Source: AP-15 sp963845735 (GTDB lineage Bacteria; Pseudomonadota; Alphaproteobacteria; ATCC43930; CGMCC-115725). From it: a DNA stretch of 64,000 bases. The DNA is taken from NCBI GenBank assembly GCA_963845735.1, contig CAWJTR010000006.1, forward strand, positions 44,227 to 108,226, in the 5' to 3' direction. A model generated the notes under the pieces. The model searched no databases and was not told the origin of the DNA. It saw only the letters and a list, made by a program, of their open reading frames with translations. The translations under genes were made by a program, and so were the position numbers. The stretch's first letter is position 1, and each line of letters starts with the position of its first letter. Shown piece by piece: positions 46,760 through 57,229 of the stretch.

Positions 46760-47251
46760 CTACGCGGTCCTTTGCCAGCTTGCTTTATAGACGCAGGCCC
46801 CGATTAACTGGGCGTTCAGTACATGGGTTTGGGCATCGAACTGCCCGTCAAAATCTTCATCGATCGGCGCCGGGCTGACCTGCCCAGTCACCGTTGCACC
46901 ATAGCCGCTGTGCATCCTCAAGTGACCTTCCGGCGTTACATATCCCGCGAATGTGACGCCGAGCGCTTCGAATTGCGCGAAGCCATTGGTGACAGTCAAC
47001 GTCGGCGGCTGGTCAAAATTCTGGCATTTTAGCTTAGCGCTTGCTCCTACCGTCGCCAGAGTGTTTCCCTTACTGTTGTTATTTATAGAAATGCCGGTGT
47101 ATGTCCCGTCAAAGGCGTTCGTTGTATTGTTGGCCGCCCCTCCCACGTGGGTTACTCCAGGCGTCGCCCCCAACCATGTATCGGAATAGGCACACGCGGA
47201 CAGCGCCAGGACAGAAAGCCCGATCACCACGGATTGCTTTATTTGATGCAT
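46760..47251 (-). CDS. Predicted lipoprotein, unknown function
   Basis: A 163-residue protein with a signal segment ending in lipobox LSAC (Cys 20). The mature part has alternating beta texture, FDGTYTGISINNNSKGN, LTVTNGFAQFEALGVTFAGYVTPEGHLRMHSGYGATVTGQV, DFDGQFDAQTHVLNAQLIGACVYKASW, with two cysteines likely forming a disulfide. This pattern (GTY-G ... LTITNG ... GxV-x-G-L ... G-C-Y ... W) is found in many small secreted alphaproteobacterial proteins of unknown role. Base composition is AT-richer than the neighbours. Confidence 0.7.
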   Translation of the reverse strand: MHQIKQSVVIGLSVLALSACAYSDTWLGATPGVTHVGGAANNTTNAFDGTYTGISINNNSKGNTLATVGASAKLKCQNFDQPPTLTVTNGFAQFEALGVTFAGYVTPEGHLRMHSGYGATVTGQVSPAPIDEDFDGQFDAQTHVLNAQLIGACVYKASWQRTA

Positions 47252-47633
47252 TCAATCCTCCCCTTGTGGATTAACGCGACGACCCGCTGAGTAGTGGCCT
47301 CGGCCTGCAGCTTCCTGGTGCGCAGAGCCGCTGCGTGTTAATACCGAGCGGACCTCTGAACACATTAAAATCCGAGGCTAAAGGATCGCGTTACAGAGTG
47401 ATGACAGTTCCCCTTGGCGACTCTTTAGCCGCCGCCTTCCCGCTAGCCCAGCCCCGAAGCGGCGGCTGGCGGATACCTCCTTCCGAGCATCGCGAGCCTG
47501 CGCGCACCGGCTATGTGCACAATTCTGGTCGTGCCGGTAAGTCGGCTGTGGAACAATGTCCGTCATGTAGAGGTAATGTCGGTGGGGTAAACACGTGAGC
47601 CGATCCGGCCTGCGTGAGCAAGGGCAGCCTAAA
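47252..47633. other. Gene-free interval
   Basis: About 380 bases between the lipoprotein gene and glgP. No gene, RNA motif or repeat was recognised; it presumably holds two divergent promoters. Confidence 0.4.
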
Positions 47634-50159
47634 ATGAAAGAACTGAGTGAGATTACATCCACGCGGCCGCCGCGATCAGAAGCCGCTCCCGAGCTTCTCG
47701 AACAGTACGGTTGCGGTCCGATCCGGTTTTCCGGGCATGACGATGCGCTCTACGAGCGGCATCTGATGTTCGACGATGTCGTCGACCCGCTCGCCGCCGG
47801 TTCGCGCGAGCGATTTGAGGCGGCGGCCCGCTCGGTCCGGGACGTGCTGTCGCAGCGCTGGGTCAGGACCGAGCGTACCTATAACCGGCTGAACCCGAAG
47901 ACGCGTCTACTATCTGTCGATGGAGTTTCTGATCGGTCGGTCATTGACCAACAATGTCACCAACCTTTTGCTCTACCCGTTCGTCGCACCAGGCGGTGCG
48001 GCGACAGCGACCTCGACTGGATCGGCGTCATGGAGGAGGAACCTGACGCCGGGCTCGGCAATGGCGGTCTCGGCCGGCTCGCCGCGTGCTTTCTCGACTC
48101 GATGGCGACGATGCAACTGCCGGCGATGGGCTACGGGTTGCGCTACGAATACGGCATGTTCAAGCAGACGATCGAAGATGGCTGGCAGCGCGAGCATCCG
48201 GACAATTGGCTGCGCCGCCACGATCCGTGGGAAGTCGCCCGCCCGCAGGAGGCGGTCGAAATCAAGCTTGGCTGCATCGTTCGAGATGCACGGCGGAACG
48301 TCTGCAGATCTGTCCCCGGCCGCCCGTCGACCTTGATCGGCATGCCGTTCGATCGGCCGGTGGTCGGCTATGGCGGCAAGACCATCAACACGCTGCGATT
48401 ATGGTCGGCGGCGTCGCACGATTATTTCGATTTTCAGGAATTCAGCAGCGGCGATTTTGTCGGCGCCCTGGTCGGCAGCCTGGCGGCGAGCACCTTGACG
48501 CGGGTGCTGTATCCCGACGACAGCACCGAAGTCGGACAGGCGCTGCGCTTTGTGCAGGAATATTTTCTGGTCGCCTGCTCGCTGGCCGATCTGGTGCGCC
48601 GCTTCCATCGCCGCAACGGCGATTGGCAGCTGCTTCCCGACAAGGTCGCGATCCAGCTGAACGACACGCATCCGACCTTGGCGGTGCCGGAACTGATGCG
48701 CATTCTGCTCGACGAGGCGCATCTCGGCTGGGACGAAGCCTGGGACATCACGCAGCGGACCTTGGCCTACACCAATCACACCTTGTTGCCGGAAGCGCTC
48801 GAGAAATGGCCGCTCGCATTATTTCCAGCTATTGCTGCCGCGCCAGCTGGAAATCATTTACGAGATCAATCGCCGGTTTCTCGACGACGGTGCGGACCCG
48901 CTGGCCCGGGCGATGAGGCGCGCGTCGCCCGCATGAGCCTGATCGAGGAGGGTCCGGAGCGACAAAGTTCGAATGGCGAACCTGGCGATCGTCGGCTCGC
49001 ACAGCACCAATGGCGTCGCCGCGATCCACTCGGCGCTGTTGCGCAAGACTGACGGTCAAGGACCTGGCCGAGATGTATCCCGAGCGGTTCAACAACAAGA
49101 CTAACGGGGTCACGCCGCGGCGCTGGCTGTTGTTGGCCAATCCCGGGCTCGTCGCGCACGATCACTGACGCGATCGGCGACGGCTGGGTGACCGATCTCG
49201 GCGAATTGAGAAAGCTCCATCCGCTGGCGGACGACACCGCCTTCCGCGAAAGCTTTCTCGACGCCAAGCGCGCGGCCAAATTGCACTTTGTCGACTGGGT
49301 CAAGACGAGCTGCGGCAGCACGGTCGACCCGGAGACGATCTTCGACTGTCAGGTCAAGCGTATCCACGAATACAAGCGGCAGCTGCTGAACGCGCTGCGC
49401 ATCATCGTCCTGTACAATCGGCTGCGGGCAGAACCCGCACCTCGACATGATGCCGCGTACCTTTTTCTTCGCCGGCAAGGCGGCGCCGGCGTATCAGCTG
49501 GCCAAGCTGATCATCAAGTTCCTCAACAATCTGGCCGGCACGATCGACGGCGATCCGGTGACACAGCGGCCGGCTGAAGGTCGTGTTTCTGCCCGAATAT
49601 TGCGTGTCACTGGCCGAGCGGCTGATCCCGGCCGCCGATGTCTCGAACCAGATCTCGACCGCCGGCTACGAGGCGAGCGGCACCAGCAACATGAAGTTCA
49701 TGATGAACGGGGCGTTGACGATCGGCACCCGCGACGGCGCGACGATCGAGATGGCGGAGGAAGCCGGCGAGGATAATTTCTTCCTGTTCGGGCTGACCGC
49801 GGACCAAGTCGAGGGCAGCCGCGGCTGGTACAACCCGCACTGGCACTACGACCACGAGCCGGAAACCCGCGCCGCCCTCGATATGATCGCCGGCGACCAT
49901 TTCAGCCGCTACGAGCCCGGGATTTTCGCGCCGCTGCGCGACGCGCTGTTGACGCGGGGGCGACCACTACATGCACCTGGCCGATCTCCAATCCTATCTG
50001 GAGGCCGACCACAGGCTGACTGCGCTTTACGCCGACAGCCACGAATGGGCGCGCAAGGCGATCCTGAACGTCGCCGGCTCCGGCAAGTTTTCGAGCGACC
50101 GCACGATCGCCCAATACGCGGCCGAGATCTGGAACGCGAAGCCGTGCCCGGTGCCATAG
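47634..50159 (+). pseudogene. glgP: Glycogen/starch phosphorylase, at least eight frame breaks
   Basis: A family 35 phosphorylase, about 840 residues if repaired, that releases glucose-1-phosphate from glycogen. Recognisable in order: VYYLSMEFLIGRSLTNNVTN, DAGLGNGGLGRLAACFLDSMA, GYGLRYEYGMFKQ, RPSTLIGMPFDRPVVGYGG, IQLNDTHPTLAVPELMRILLD, YTNHTLLPEALEKWP, SHSTNGVAAIHSALL, RFNNKTNGVTPRRWL, CQVKRIHEYKRQLLN and the PLP-lysine region EASGTSNMKFMMNGA. Breaks fall near 47897, 47985, 48290, 48320, 48830, 48910, 48970 and 49160, with more near 49430, 49575 and 49960. No stretch is missing, so repair would give a whole enzyme. The pgm gene follows after 15 bases. Confidence 0.88.
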
Positions 50160-50174
50160 AAAGGGATCCGCACG

Positions 50175-51823
50175 ATGACCATTTCGCCCCTGGCCGGCAA
50201 ACCGGCGCCCAAGGAGATGCTGGTCGATTTGGCCCGGCTCGAACGGGAATATTTCGACGCGCCGGCCGGATCTCGACGACCCCGAGCAGCGGGTCAGCCT
50301 TTGGCACCAGCGGACACCGCGGTTCGCCGTTTCACGGGTCGTTCACCGAAGCGCATATTCTCGCCATTACCCAGGCGATCTGCGACTACCGGCGCAGCCC
50401 AGGGCACCGACGGCCCGCTCTATATGGGCAAGGACACCCATGCGCTCTCCGGGCCGGCCCAGCGCACCGCGCTCGAAGTCCTGGCGGCCAACGGGGTCGA
50501 AACGCATCATCCAGCAAGCGGACGGCGTGACGCCGACGCCGGTCATCTCGCGCGCGATCCTGGTCTACAACCGCTCACGCAGCGCGGCATCTCGCCGACG
50601 GCATTGTCGTCACCCCGTCGCACAATCCGCCGGAAGACGGCGGGTTCAAATACAACCCGACCAATGGCGGCCCGGCCGACACCGACGTCACCCAATGGGT
50701 CGAGAACCGCGCCAACGAACTGCTGAGGAGCCGTAATGCCGATGTGAAGGCGGGTGCGCGTTCGCCACGGCGCTCACGGCAGACGGCACGCACCAGGAAG
50801 ACTTTGTGCTGCCCTATGTCGACGATCTACGCAATGTCGTCGACATGGACGCCATCCGCGAAGCCGGCCTCAAGCTCGCCGTCGATCCATTGGGCGGCGC
50901 TGCCGTGCATTACTGGGAGCCGATCAACACCGTCTACGGACTCGACATCGAAATCGTCAACCCGCGGGTCGACCCGACCTTCTCGTTCATGACCGTTGAT
51001 CATGACGGCAAGATCCGCATGGATTGCTCGAGCCCTTACGCGATGGCGCGGCTGGTCGGGCTCAAGGACCGATATCGGGTGGCTTTTGCCAACGACCCGG
51101 ATTCCGATCGCCACGGCATTGTCACGCCGTCGGCCGGCCTGATGAACCCCAACCACTATCTGGCGGTCGCGATTGGCTATCTGCTGAACCATCGGCCGCG
51201 TTGGCCGGCCCACGCCGCAATCGGCAAGACATTGGTCAGCAGCAGCATGATCGACCGGGTCGTGCACAAGCTGGGCCGCCGGCTTGCGGAGGTGCCGGTC
51301 GGGTTCAAATGGTTCGTGCCCGGGCTTTTCGATGGCTCGTTTTGCTTTGGCGGCGAGGAGAGCGCCGGGGCGAGCTTCCTGCGGCATGACGGCAGCGTGT
51401 GGACGACCGACAAGGACGGGCCGATCATGAACCTGCTCGCCGCCGAGATCACCGCTCGCACCGGCAAGGACCCCGGCGAACACTACCACGCTCTGACGGC
51501 TGAGTTCGGGACAGCGTATTACACGCGCATCGACGCACCGGCGACACCGGAGCAGAAGGCAAAGCTGGCCGGGCTGTCGCCCGAGGCGGTCAAGGAGGCG
51601 GACTTGGCCGGCGAGCCGATCACCGCCAAGCTGACGTCGCGCCCCAGGCAACAATGCTCCGATCGGCGGCCTGAAAGTCGTCACCGCCAGCGGCTGGTTC
51701 GCGGCGCGCCCCTCGGGCACCGAGGCTGTCTACAAGATCTACGCCGAAAGCTTCAAGGACGAGGCTCACTTGGAGGCCATCATCAGCGAAGCCCAGATCA
51801 TGGTGAACAAGGCGCTGGGCTGA
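50175..51823 (+). pseudogene. pgm: Phosphoglucomutase (alpha-D-glucose phosphate-specific), at least six frame breaks
   Basis: About 548 residues if repaired. It interconverts glucose-1-phosphate and glucose-6-phosphate, the next step after GlgP. Pieces: SFGTSGHRGSPFHGSFTEAHILAITQAI, GPLYMGKDTHALSGPAQRTALEVLAANG, DGIVVTPSHNPPEDGGFKYNPTNGGPAD with the phosphoserine loop TPSHNPP, FANDPDSDRHGIVTPSAGLMNPNHYL with the metal-binding DPDSDR, SFCFGGEESAGASFLR, and the phosphate-binding end ARPSGTEAVYKIYAESF. Breaks cluster between 50268 and 50780, with another near 51650; 50800-51640 is unbroken. The gene follows glgP closely. Confidence 0.88.
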
Positions 51824-51963
51824 TCTTGAGTATCGACGTTGGCGATGGCGGTGTACGGAACACATGCCGACGCCGGCGGCCTTCTCAAGGGCAGCACAAC
51901 TTGACGAAACCTCAAACCGGGTGTCTTTCGAATCTCATATTCTGCCGGAAAGTAGGGCGCTGA

Positions 51964-52632
51964 ATGACCTCGAGCACGACCGTCTTCCTAGTCGATGTCG
52001 ACAACACGCTGCTCGACAACGACCGCATCCAAGCGGATCTCCGGCGTCATCTCGAACGCGAATTCGGGACCGTCTGCCGTGACCGCTACTGGACGATTCT
52101 CGAGCAGCTGTTCACAGAACTCGGCTATCGCGACTACCTCGGAGCCCTGCAACGCTATCGGGTCGAGCACCCGAAGGACATTCATCTGCTGTCGATGTCC
52201 TCTTACCTCGTCGACTACCCGTTCGCTAATCGACTGTACCCCGGAGCGCTCGACGTCCTCGAACGGATGCGCGGCTGGGGTCAGACTGTCATCCTGTCCG
52301 ATGGCGACGTCGTCTTCCAGCCGCGCAAGGTCGAGCGCTCCGGCATCTTTGAGGCGGTCGAGGGCCGGGTATTGATCTACATCCACAAAGAGGAGGAGCT
52401 CGACGACGTCGAGCAGCGTTATCCGGCCGCCCATTACGTCCTGGTCGACGACAAACCGCGAATTCTGGCCGCAGTCAAAAACGCCTGGGGCGACCGTGTG
52501 ACCACAATACTGCCTCGTCAAGGTCAGTTCGCTCTCGCTCCGGATGCGGCCTCATATCCGGCAGCCGACCTGACGGTCGAGCGTATCGGCGATCTTGTCG
52601 ATTACGATCTTCCCTCCCTGTTCGCGGGGTAA
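51964..52632 (+). CDS. HAD-superfamily hydrolase
   Basis: A 222-residue phosphatase-type protein, intact. Motif I is VFLVDVDNTLLDND (D11, D13), motif II VILSDGD, motif III lysine in PRKVERSGI, motif IV HYVLVDDKPRIL. The cap is helical (residues 25-95). No substrate can be named; its place after glgP and pgm and before a transaldolase fragment suggests sugar phosphates. It starts 140 bases after pgm. Confidence 0.88.
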   Translation: MTSSTTVFLVDVDNTLLDNDRIQADLRRHLEREFGTVCRDRYWTILEQLFTELGYRDYLGALQRYRVEHPKDIHLLSMSSYLVDYPFANRLYPGALDVLERMRGWGQTVILSDGDVVFQPRKVERSGIFEAVEGRVLIYIHKEEELDDVEQRYPAAHYVLVDDKPRILAAVKNAWGDRVTTILPRQGQFALAPDAASYPAADLTVERIGDLVDYDLPSLFAG

Positions 52633-52649
52633 CCAACAAAGGTGACACG

Positions 52650-52747
52650 ATGAAAGATCGATCCAAAGGCTCCTTGATCCGGGCCAGGGCATCTGGCTCA
52701 CGACATCACTCGCGCCCCTGCTGACCAATGGCTCGCTCGAGCGCTGA
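52650..52747 (+). pseudogene. 5' remnant of a transaldolase-like gene
   Basis: An ATG at 52650 is followed in changing frames by LLDPGQGIWL and then DITRALLTNGSLE-like codons, which match the beginning of transaldolases (GQS-WLDxIxRxLLxxG-L). After this the similarity stops. Bifunctional transaldolase genes often follow pgm/glgP in such clusters, which supports the reading, but the fragment is very short. Confidence 0.45.
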
Positions 52748-52790
52748 CCTCAACCGATTCTCCCCATTCGCTAGCTGGAGGTTCCACAAT

Positions 52791-53258
52791 TTATTCCGCC
52801 GGGGCGGAGGGCGGCCGACGACGACGCTCGATATCGGTCAGCAGCCAATATAATGCGCCCAAGGACAGCGCCAAACCACCCAAGCCCAGCAACATCTCTA
52901 ACGTCGTATTGGCATAGTCCAGCAGGATCAGCTTTCTCGCGATCACAATGATGGCGATCAGGATGACCACACGAACCTCTAAAATCCCCGATCTGCGTCG
53001 CATCGCCAGGACGATCGAGTGATTGAACTCGATCAGGATCAACAGGCTCAGGATCAGACCAAACGTATCCTTTAGCGCGCCTTGCTCGACGAAATGCAGG
53101 CCACCGTGAAAATCGCCGGCCAGCGTGATCATCATCAGCCCTGTCGAATATACGATTATAACGGATATAGTGATCAGCAGGATCCCGGAAATAATCCGTT
53201 CGAATTGATCATAAGCCGCATAAATCACAGCACCCTTACTGAAAAGGTCACGCAGCAT
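52791..53258 (-). CDS. PsiE-family (phosphate-starvation-inducible) membrane protein
   Basis: A 155-residue inner-membrane protein with four hydrophobic helices (IISGILLITISVIIVYSTGLMMI, TFGLILSLLILIEFNHSIVLA, VRVVILIAIIVIARKLILL, MLLGLGGLALSLGALYWLL). EFNHSIVLAMRR and IARKLILLDY are the family's conserved parts. E. coli PsiE is induced by phosphate starvation, but its function is not known. ATG 53258 chosen at MLRDLFSKG. Divergent from ridA. Confidence 0.8.
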   Translation of the reverse strand: MLRDLFSKGAVIYAAYDQFERIISGILLITISVIIVYSTGLMMITLAGDFHGGLHFVEQGALKDTFGLILSLLILIEFNHSIVLAMRRRSGILEVRVVILIAIIVIARKLILLDYANTTLEMLLGLGGLALSLGALYWLLTDIERRRRPPSAPAE

Positions 53259-53427
53259 GTGCGGTCCTCCTTGGACCGGTTTTGTGGCCAAGTGGCGGCG
53301 GTGCGGCACTGTGCCATGCACGCCCTACACGGCCAAGCCGATAGGCTGGCGCTCGCGCGATCGAGGCGGCTGGACAGGCCGCCCGGCCTGGGCCACCTTT
53401 TCGGTCCCCGGCTAAAGGGAGGCAGAA

Positions 53428-53838
53428 ATGGCGGACCCGAGCGGAGCAAAGCCATTCAGGCAATATCTGAAGCGGGAGGCGTCGCAAGCGCGCGCTTACT
53501 CCCAGGCCGTCATTACCGAGGGTGGTCGGACGATTTGGCTGGCCGGGCAGGTCGGAGCCACCGATGGGTCCGGCAGGTCGCTCGCCGGCGACTTCGACGG
53601 CCAGGTCCGCGAGGTGTTTTCGCGGCTCGGCCAGACCTTGGCCGAGGTCGGCGGCAATCTCCGCGACATGGTCACGATGACCGTCTTCATCACCGATGCG
53701 CGCTTTGGCGATCGCTTCACGCAGCTGCGCAAGGAGATCTTCGGCGACAACTTCCCGGCGAGCGCGCTGATCACCGTCGCCGGCCTTGCCCGCCCGGAAA
53801 TCCTCGTCGAGGTACAAGGGGTCGCGGTTATCAGCTAG
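53428..53838 (+). CDS. RidA/YjgF-family enamine/imine deaminase
   Basis: A 136-residue trimeric protein that hydrolyses reactive enamine/imine intermediates of PLP enzymes. Family parts: YSQAVITEGGRTIWLAGQVGATDG, DGQVREVFSRLGQTLAEVGGNLRDMVTMTVFITD, FPASALITVAGLARPEILVEVQGVAV. The active-site arginine is probably that of ARPEILVE. AGGGAGG precedes the ATG. Confidence 0.9.
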   Translation: MADPSGAKPFRQYLKREASQARAYSQAVITEGGRTIWLAGQVGATDGSGRSLAGDFDGQVREVFSRLGQTLAEVGGNLRDMVTMTVFITDARFGDRFTQLRKEIFGDNFPASALITVAGLARPEILVEVQGVAVIS

Positions 53839-53896
53839 CGCGCGACGACGTCCGAATCGGGGGAGGCAGCTCGGCGCCGTGATCAAGATCTCGCGG

Positions 53897-54797
53897 ATGT
53901 TCTATGCTCTCGTGCTGGTCTTGGTGTCGAGCGCTGCAGGCTCCGCCACGGACGGCGGCCCAGGATTGCCGCCCCGAGCGTCCTGTCGAGCTCGCGGTCA
54001 CGCCGATGGGCAACGTCCCGATCGTCTCGTTGGTCATTAATGGTTCGCCCGCGAACTTTCTGTTCGACACCGGCGCCGAACGCACGATATTGACCGCGCC
54101 CGCGGCCAGGCGGCTCGGGGTCGTGCCGCACTATGAATATGCGCGGCGGATGCGCAGTCTCGGAGGTGCGGTTGCCGGTGGTGACGCGCGGCTACGGACC
54201 CTCGATCTCGGCGGCAGGACGCTGCCGGATGTCAGAGTGCTTGTCGGTTCCGTCTCCCTGCCGATGGTGGGCGACACGCCGATAGACGGACTGCTCGGCG
54301 CCGATTTTCTTTCCGATTTCGAGGTCGACCTCGATCTGGCCCGCCGGCGGGTGCTCCTCTACCAAGCGCCGCCATGCCGGATCGCGGCGCCGGCATGGAG
54401 CGCGCCTTACGCGACCATAAAGGCCAACCGGTCGCTGCATGATCGCCTATTTTTCCCGGTCGACCTTGACGGGCATCGCCTCGCGGCGCTGATCGACACC
54501 GGAGCGCAATTGACCGCGCTCGATGCGACTTCAACAGCGGCTCTGGGGGTGACTGGAGCCTCTTTGGCGCGCGATCCGGTGGCTACCCTGCGCGGCGCCG
54601 CGGCCGAGGTCGTCAAGTCGCGCGCTCACCGCTTTACGCAACTGGTCATCGACGGCGAGATATTGCGCGACCCAGTAATCGTCGTCGCCAGTCTCGGGCT
54701 GCAGGACGCCGATCTCGTGCTCGGCGCCGATTTCCTGCGCTCCCACCGGGTTTGGCTGTCCTACCGATCGCACCTGATTTTCGTCGGCCGTCCCTGA
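53897..54797 (+). pseudogene. Retropepsin-like aspartic protease with two repeats, one frame break after the signal peptide
   Basis: About 300 residues. The N-terminal frame gives a signal peptide (MFYALVLVLVSSAAGSATD, GTG 53879 as an earlier start); an insertion near 53955 moves to RPVELAVTPMGNVPIVSLVING. Two retropepsin repeats follow: LFDTGAERTIL with IDGLLGADFLSDFEVDLDL, and LIDTGAQLTALD with LVLGADFLRSHRVWLSY. Single-repeat members (TIGR02281 type) dimerise; a protein with both halves could form its active site alone, with D from each DTGA. Probably periplasmic. Confidence 0.8.
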
Positions 54798-54944
54798 GAA
54801 GGGAACGGACAGCTCGGCGGCAGCACCAGACCGCGCCTGAGATAATCGTAAACATGCGCTCCGCGCTAACCGAAGATGACGATCGGGGCGACGCAGTGAT
54901 CGAATAGACAGCAAATTGGCCCAGGTGGTTGCAAAGGCTAAATT

Positions 54945-57014
54945 GTGTTGATGAACGGCGCCTGGCTTTCAGCAGGAGGATCGCGGCAATCGAGCCTACT
55001 CTTTAATGGACAACAGTTGAGCGGCTTGGTCAGAACGGCGGCTCCAGCGCTCCTGTTCGGCTTGCGCCTTTGGGCGTCGGTCTGCCTCGCTCTTTACGTC
55101 GCGTTCTGGCTCGAACTCGACAACCCGTTCTGGGCCGGGACCACCGCGGCGATCGTCTGCCAACCGAGCCTCGGCGCCTCGCTGCGCAAGGGCTGGTACC
55201 GGATGATCGGCACCGTGGTCGGCGCGGTGGCGATCGTCGTCATGACCGCCTGTTTCCCGCAGGACCGCGCCGCCTTTCTGGTGAGCCTGGCGTTGTGGGG
55301 CGCCGCATGCGCGCTCGTCGCAACGCTTCTGCGCAATTTCGCGGCCTATTCCGCGGCATTGGCCGGGTACACCGCCGCGATCATCGCCAGCGACCAGCTC
55401 GGCGCCGTCGGCGGCCTCAACGGGCAGGCCTTCATGCTCGCCGTGGACCGCGCCAGCGAGATCTGCATCGGCATCGTCTGCGCGGGCGTCATTCTCATGT
55501 TAACCGATCTCGGCGGCGCCCGGCGTCGTCTTGCCACCCTTTTCGCCGCGATTTCGGTCGAGATCGCCGGCCGGTTCACCGGCACATTGGTCACCGCCGG
55601 AGCCGAATTCGAGAACACCCAGACGATCCGGCGCGAACTCGTCCGCCAGGTTATCGCGCTCGACCCGGTCATCGACGAGGCGCTCGGTGAGTCTTCGCAA
55701 CTGCGCTACCACTCCCCGGTCTTGCAGGAAGCTTTGGACGGATTGGTCGTTGCCCTCGCCAGCTGGCGCACGGCGGCGCTTGTGCTGGCGCGATTGCCGG
55801 AGCTGAGCGCCCGGCAAGAGGCGAGCGCGGTGCTGGCCCGGGTGCCGGAGCCTCTTCGCGTGAGGCCCGGAGAGGATGCGGCGGCCCGCTGGATCGCCGG
55901 TCCAACGCACCTGCTCCAGGCGTGTGACGCAGCGGTGCGCAGGCTCGTCGCCATGCCGGCGGCGGTGCCGTCGCTGCGGCTGCTCGCCGACCAGGCAGCT
56001 GAAGCGCTGGCCGGACTCTCGCATGCTCTCAACGGGCTGGCCTTGCTGGTTGCCGATCCTGCCCAGCCGGTTGATCGCGGTCGCGGCAGACGCCGCCTCC
56101 GCATCCCCGATTGGCTCCCCCCGCTGCTCAATGCCGGGCGCGCCTTCGTCGTGATCGGCGCCGCCGAGCTGTTCTGGATCGTCACCGCATGGCCCGATGG
56201 CACCAGTCTGATTACCTTCGCCGCCATCATCGTCATCCTGTTCACGGCGCGAGGCGACCAAGCTTACGCTATCGCGATCGGCTTTATGATCGGCGCCGTC
56301 TTGACCGTGGCTATTACCGCAACCCTTAAATTCGCGGTGCTGCCCAACGTGCAGACCTTTGCTGGCTTCAGCTTGATAATCGGTTTCGTACTGGTGCCGG
56401 TGGGTGCGTTTCTTGCCTTGCAGTGGCAACCGGCGATTTTTACCGGAGTTGTGACGGCCTTTGTCCCGCTTCTCGCGCCCACCAACCCGATGAGCTACGA
56501 CACGCAGCAATTCTATAACGAGGCATTGGCGATCGTCGCCGGGGTGGGCGCCGGCGCATTGTCGTTTCGCTTGCTTCCGCCGCTGTCGCCGGCATTTCGG
56601 ACGCGCCGGCTGCTGGCGCTAGCATTGCGCGATTTGCGCCACCTCGCGACGGCTCCGATCCCGGATAGGCCCGACGATTGGGAGGCCCGCATGTATGGCA
56701 GGTTCGCGTTGCTGCCGGATCAGGCGCAACCATTGCAGCGCTCGCAGCTCATGGCGGCATTTTCGGCAGGGACTCAGATCATCCAGCTTCGCCGCATCTG
56801 TCGCCGGTTCGATCTGAGCCCGGGCCCCGATGGGGCGCTCGAGGCCGTCGCGCAAGGCAACAGCGCAACGGCGATCGCAAAGTTTGCCGATCTCGAAACC
56901 GCGCTCACCTCTCGTCCGGGCGCCGCCGCTCTTCGGGCGCGCGGCCTGATCCTTGCAATCTCCGAGGCGCTCACCCAACATTCCTCCTATTTCGACGCAG
57001 GAGCGCCCGGGTGA
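54945..57014 (+). CDS. FUSC-family efflux transporter (AaeB-like)
   Basis: A 689-residue inner-membrane protein. It has two clusters of about five to six helices (residues 30-195, and about 395-545 including AFVVIGAAELFWIVTAWPDGTSLITFAAIIVILFT) each followed by a soluble region, the fusaric-acid/AaeB plan. TTAAIVCQPSLGASLRKGWYRMIGT is the conserved first motif. E. coli AaeB exports aromatic carboxylic acids. The stop overlaps the next gene's start (GTGA), and the adaptor gene follows, so the three form an AaeB-AaeX-AaeA-type set. Substrate here is unknown. Confidence 0.88.
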   Translation: MLMNGAWLSAGGSRQSSLLFNGQQLSGLVRTAAPALLFGLRLWASVCLALYVAFWLELDNPFWAGTTAAIVCQPSLGASLRKGWYRMIGTVVGAVAIVVMTACFPQDRAAFLVSLALWGAACALVATLLRNFAAYSAALAGYTAAIIASDQLGAVGGLNGQAFMLAVDRASEICIGIVCAGVILMLTDLGGARRRLATLFAAISVEIAGRFTGTLVTAGAEFENTQTIRRELVRQVIALDPVIDEALGESSQLRYHSPVLQEALDGLVVALASWRTAALVLARLPELSARQEASAVLARVPEPLRVRPGEDAAARWIAGPTHLLQACDAAVRRLVAMPAAVPSLRLLADQAAEALAGLSHALNGLALLVADPAQPVDRGRGRRRLRIPDWLPPLLNAGRAFVVIGAAELFWIVTAWPDGTSLITFAAIIVILFTARGDQAYAIAIGFMIGAVLTVAITATLKFAVLPNVQTFAGFSLIIGFVLVPVGAFLALQWQPAIFTGVVTAFVPLLAPTNPMSYDTQQFYNEALAIVAGVGAGALSFRLLPPLSPAFRTRRLLALALRDLRHLATAPIPDRPDDWEARMYGRFALLPDQAQPLQRSQLMAAFSAGTQIIQLRRICRRFDLSPGPDGALEAVAQGNSATAIAKFADLETALTSRPGAAALRARGLILAISEALTQHSSYFDAGAPG

Positions 57015-57229
57015 GGTTCACCGAGATCAACCTCTTTGGCGTCTATGTCGCGCCGGTCTCTGTGATCATGGTTGCCGCCTGGTTTGCCACCATTTGGTTG
57101 CGCTGGGGCGCCGCCCGCTTTGGCTTGTTGCGCTACGTCTGGCACCCGGCTCTGTTTGTGTTCGCGGTTTACATGATCGTGTTGTCGTCGATGGTTCTGT
57201 TGGTCGCAAGATGGCCGATACCGAGCTGA
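57011..57229 (+). CDS. DUF1656 (AaeX-like) small membrane protein
   Basis: A 72-residue inner-membrane protein, GTG start overlapping the FUSC stop. FTEINLFGVYVAPVSVIMVAAWFATIWL and HPALFVFAVYMIVLSSMVLLV are its two helices. DUF1656 proteins are nearly always encoded between FUSC and HlyD-type genes; AaeX is the E. coli example, of unknown role. Confidence 0.9.
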   Translation: MRFTEINLFGVYVAPVSVIMVAAWFATIWLRWGAARFGLLRYVWHPALFVFAVYMIVLSSMVLLVARWPIPS

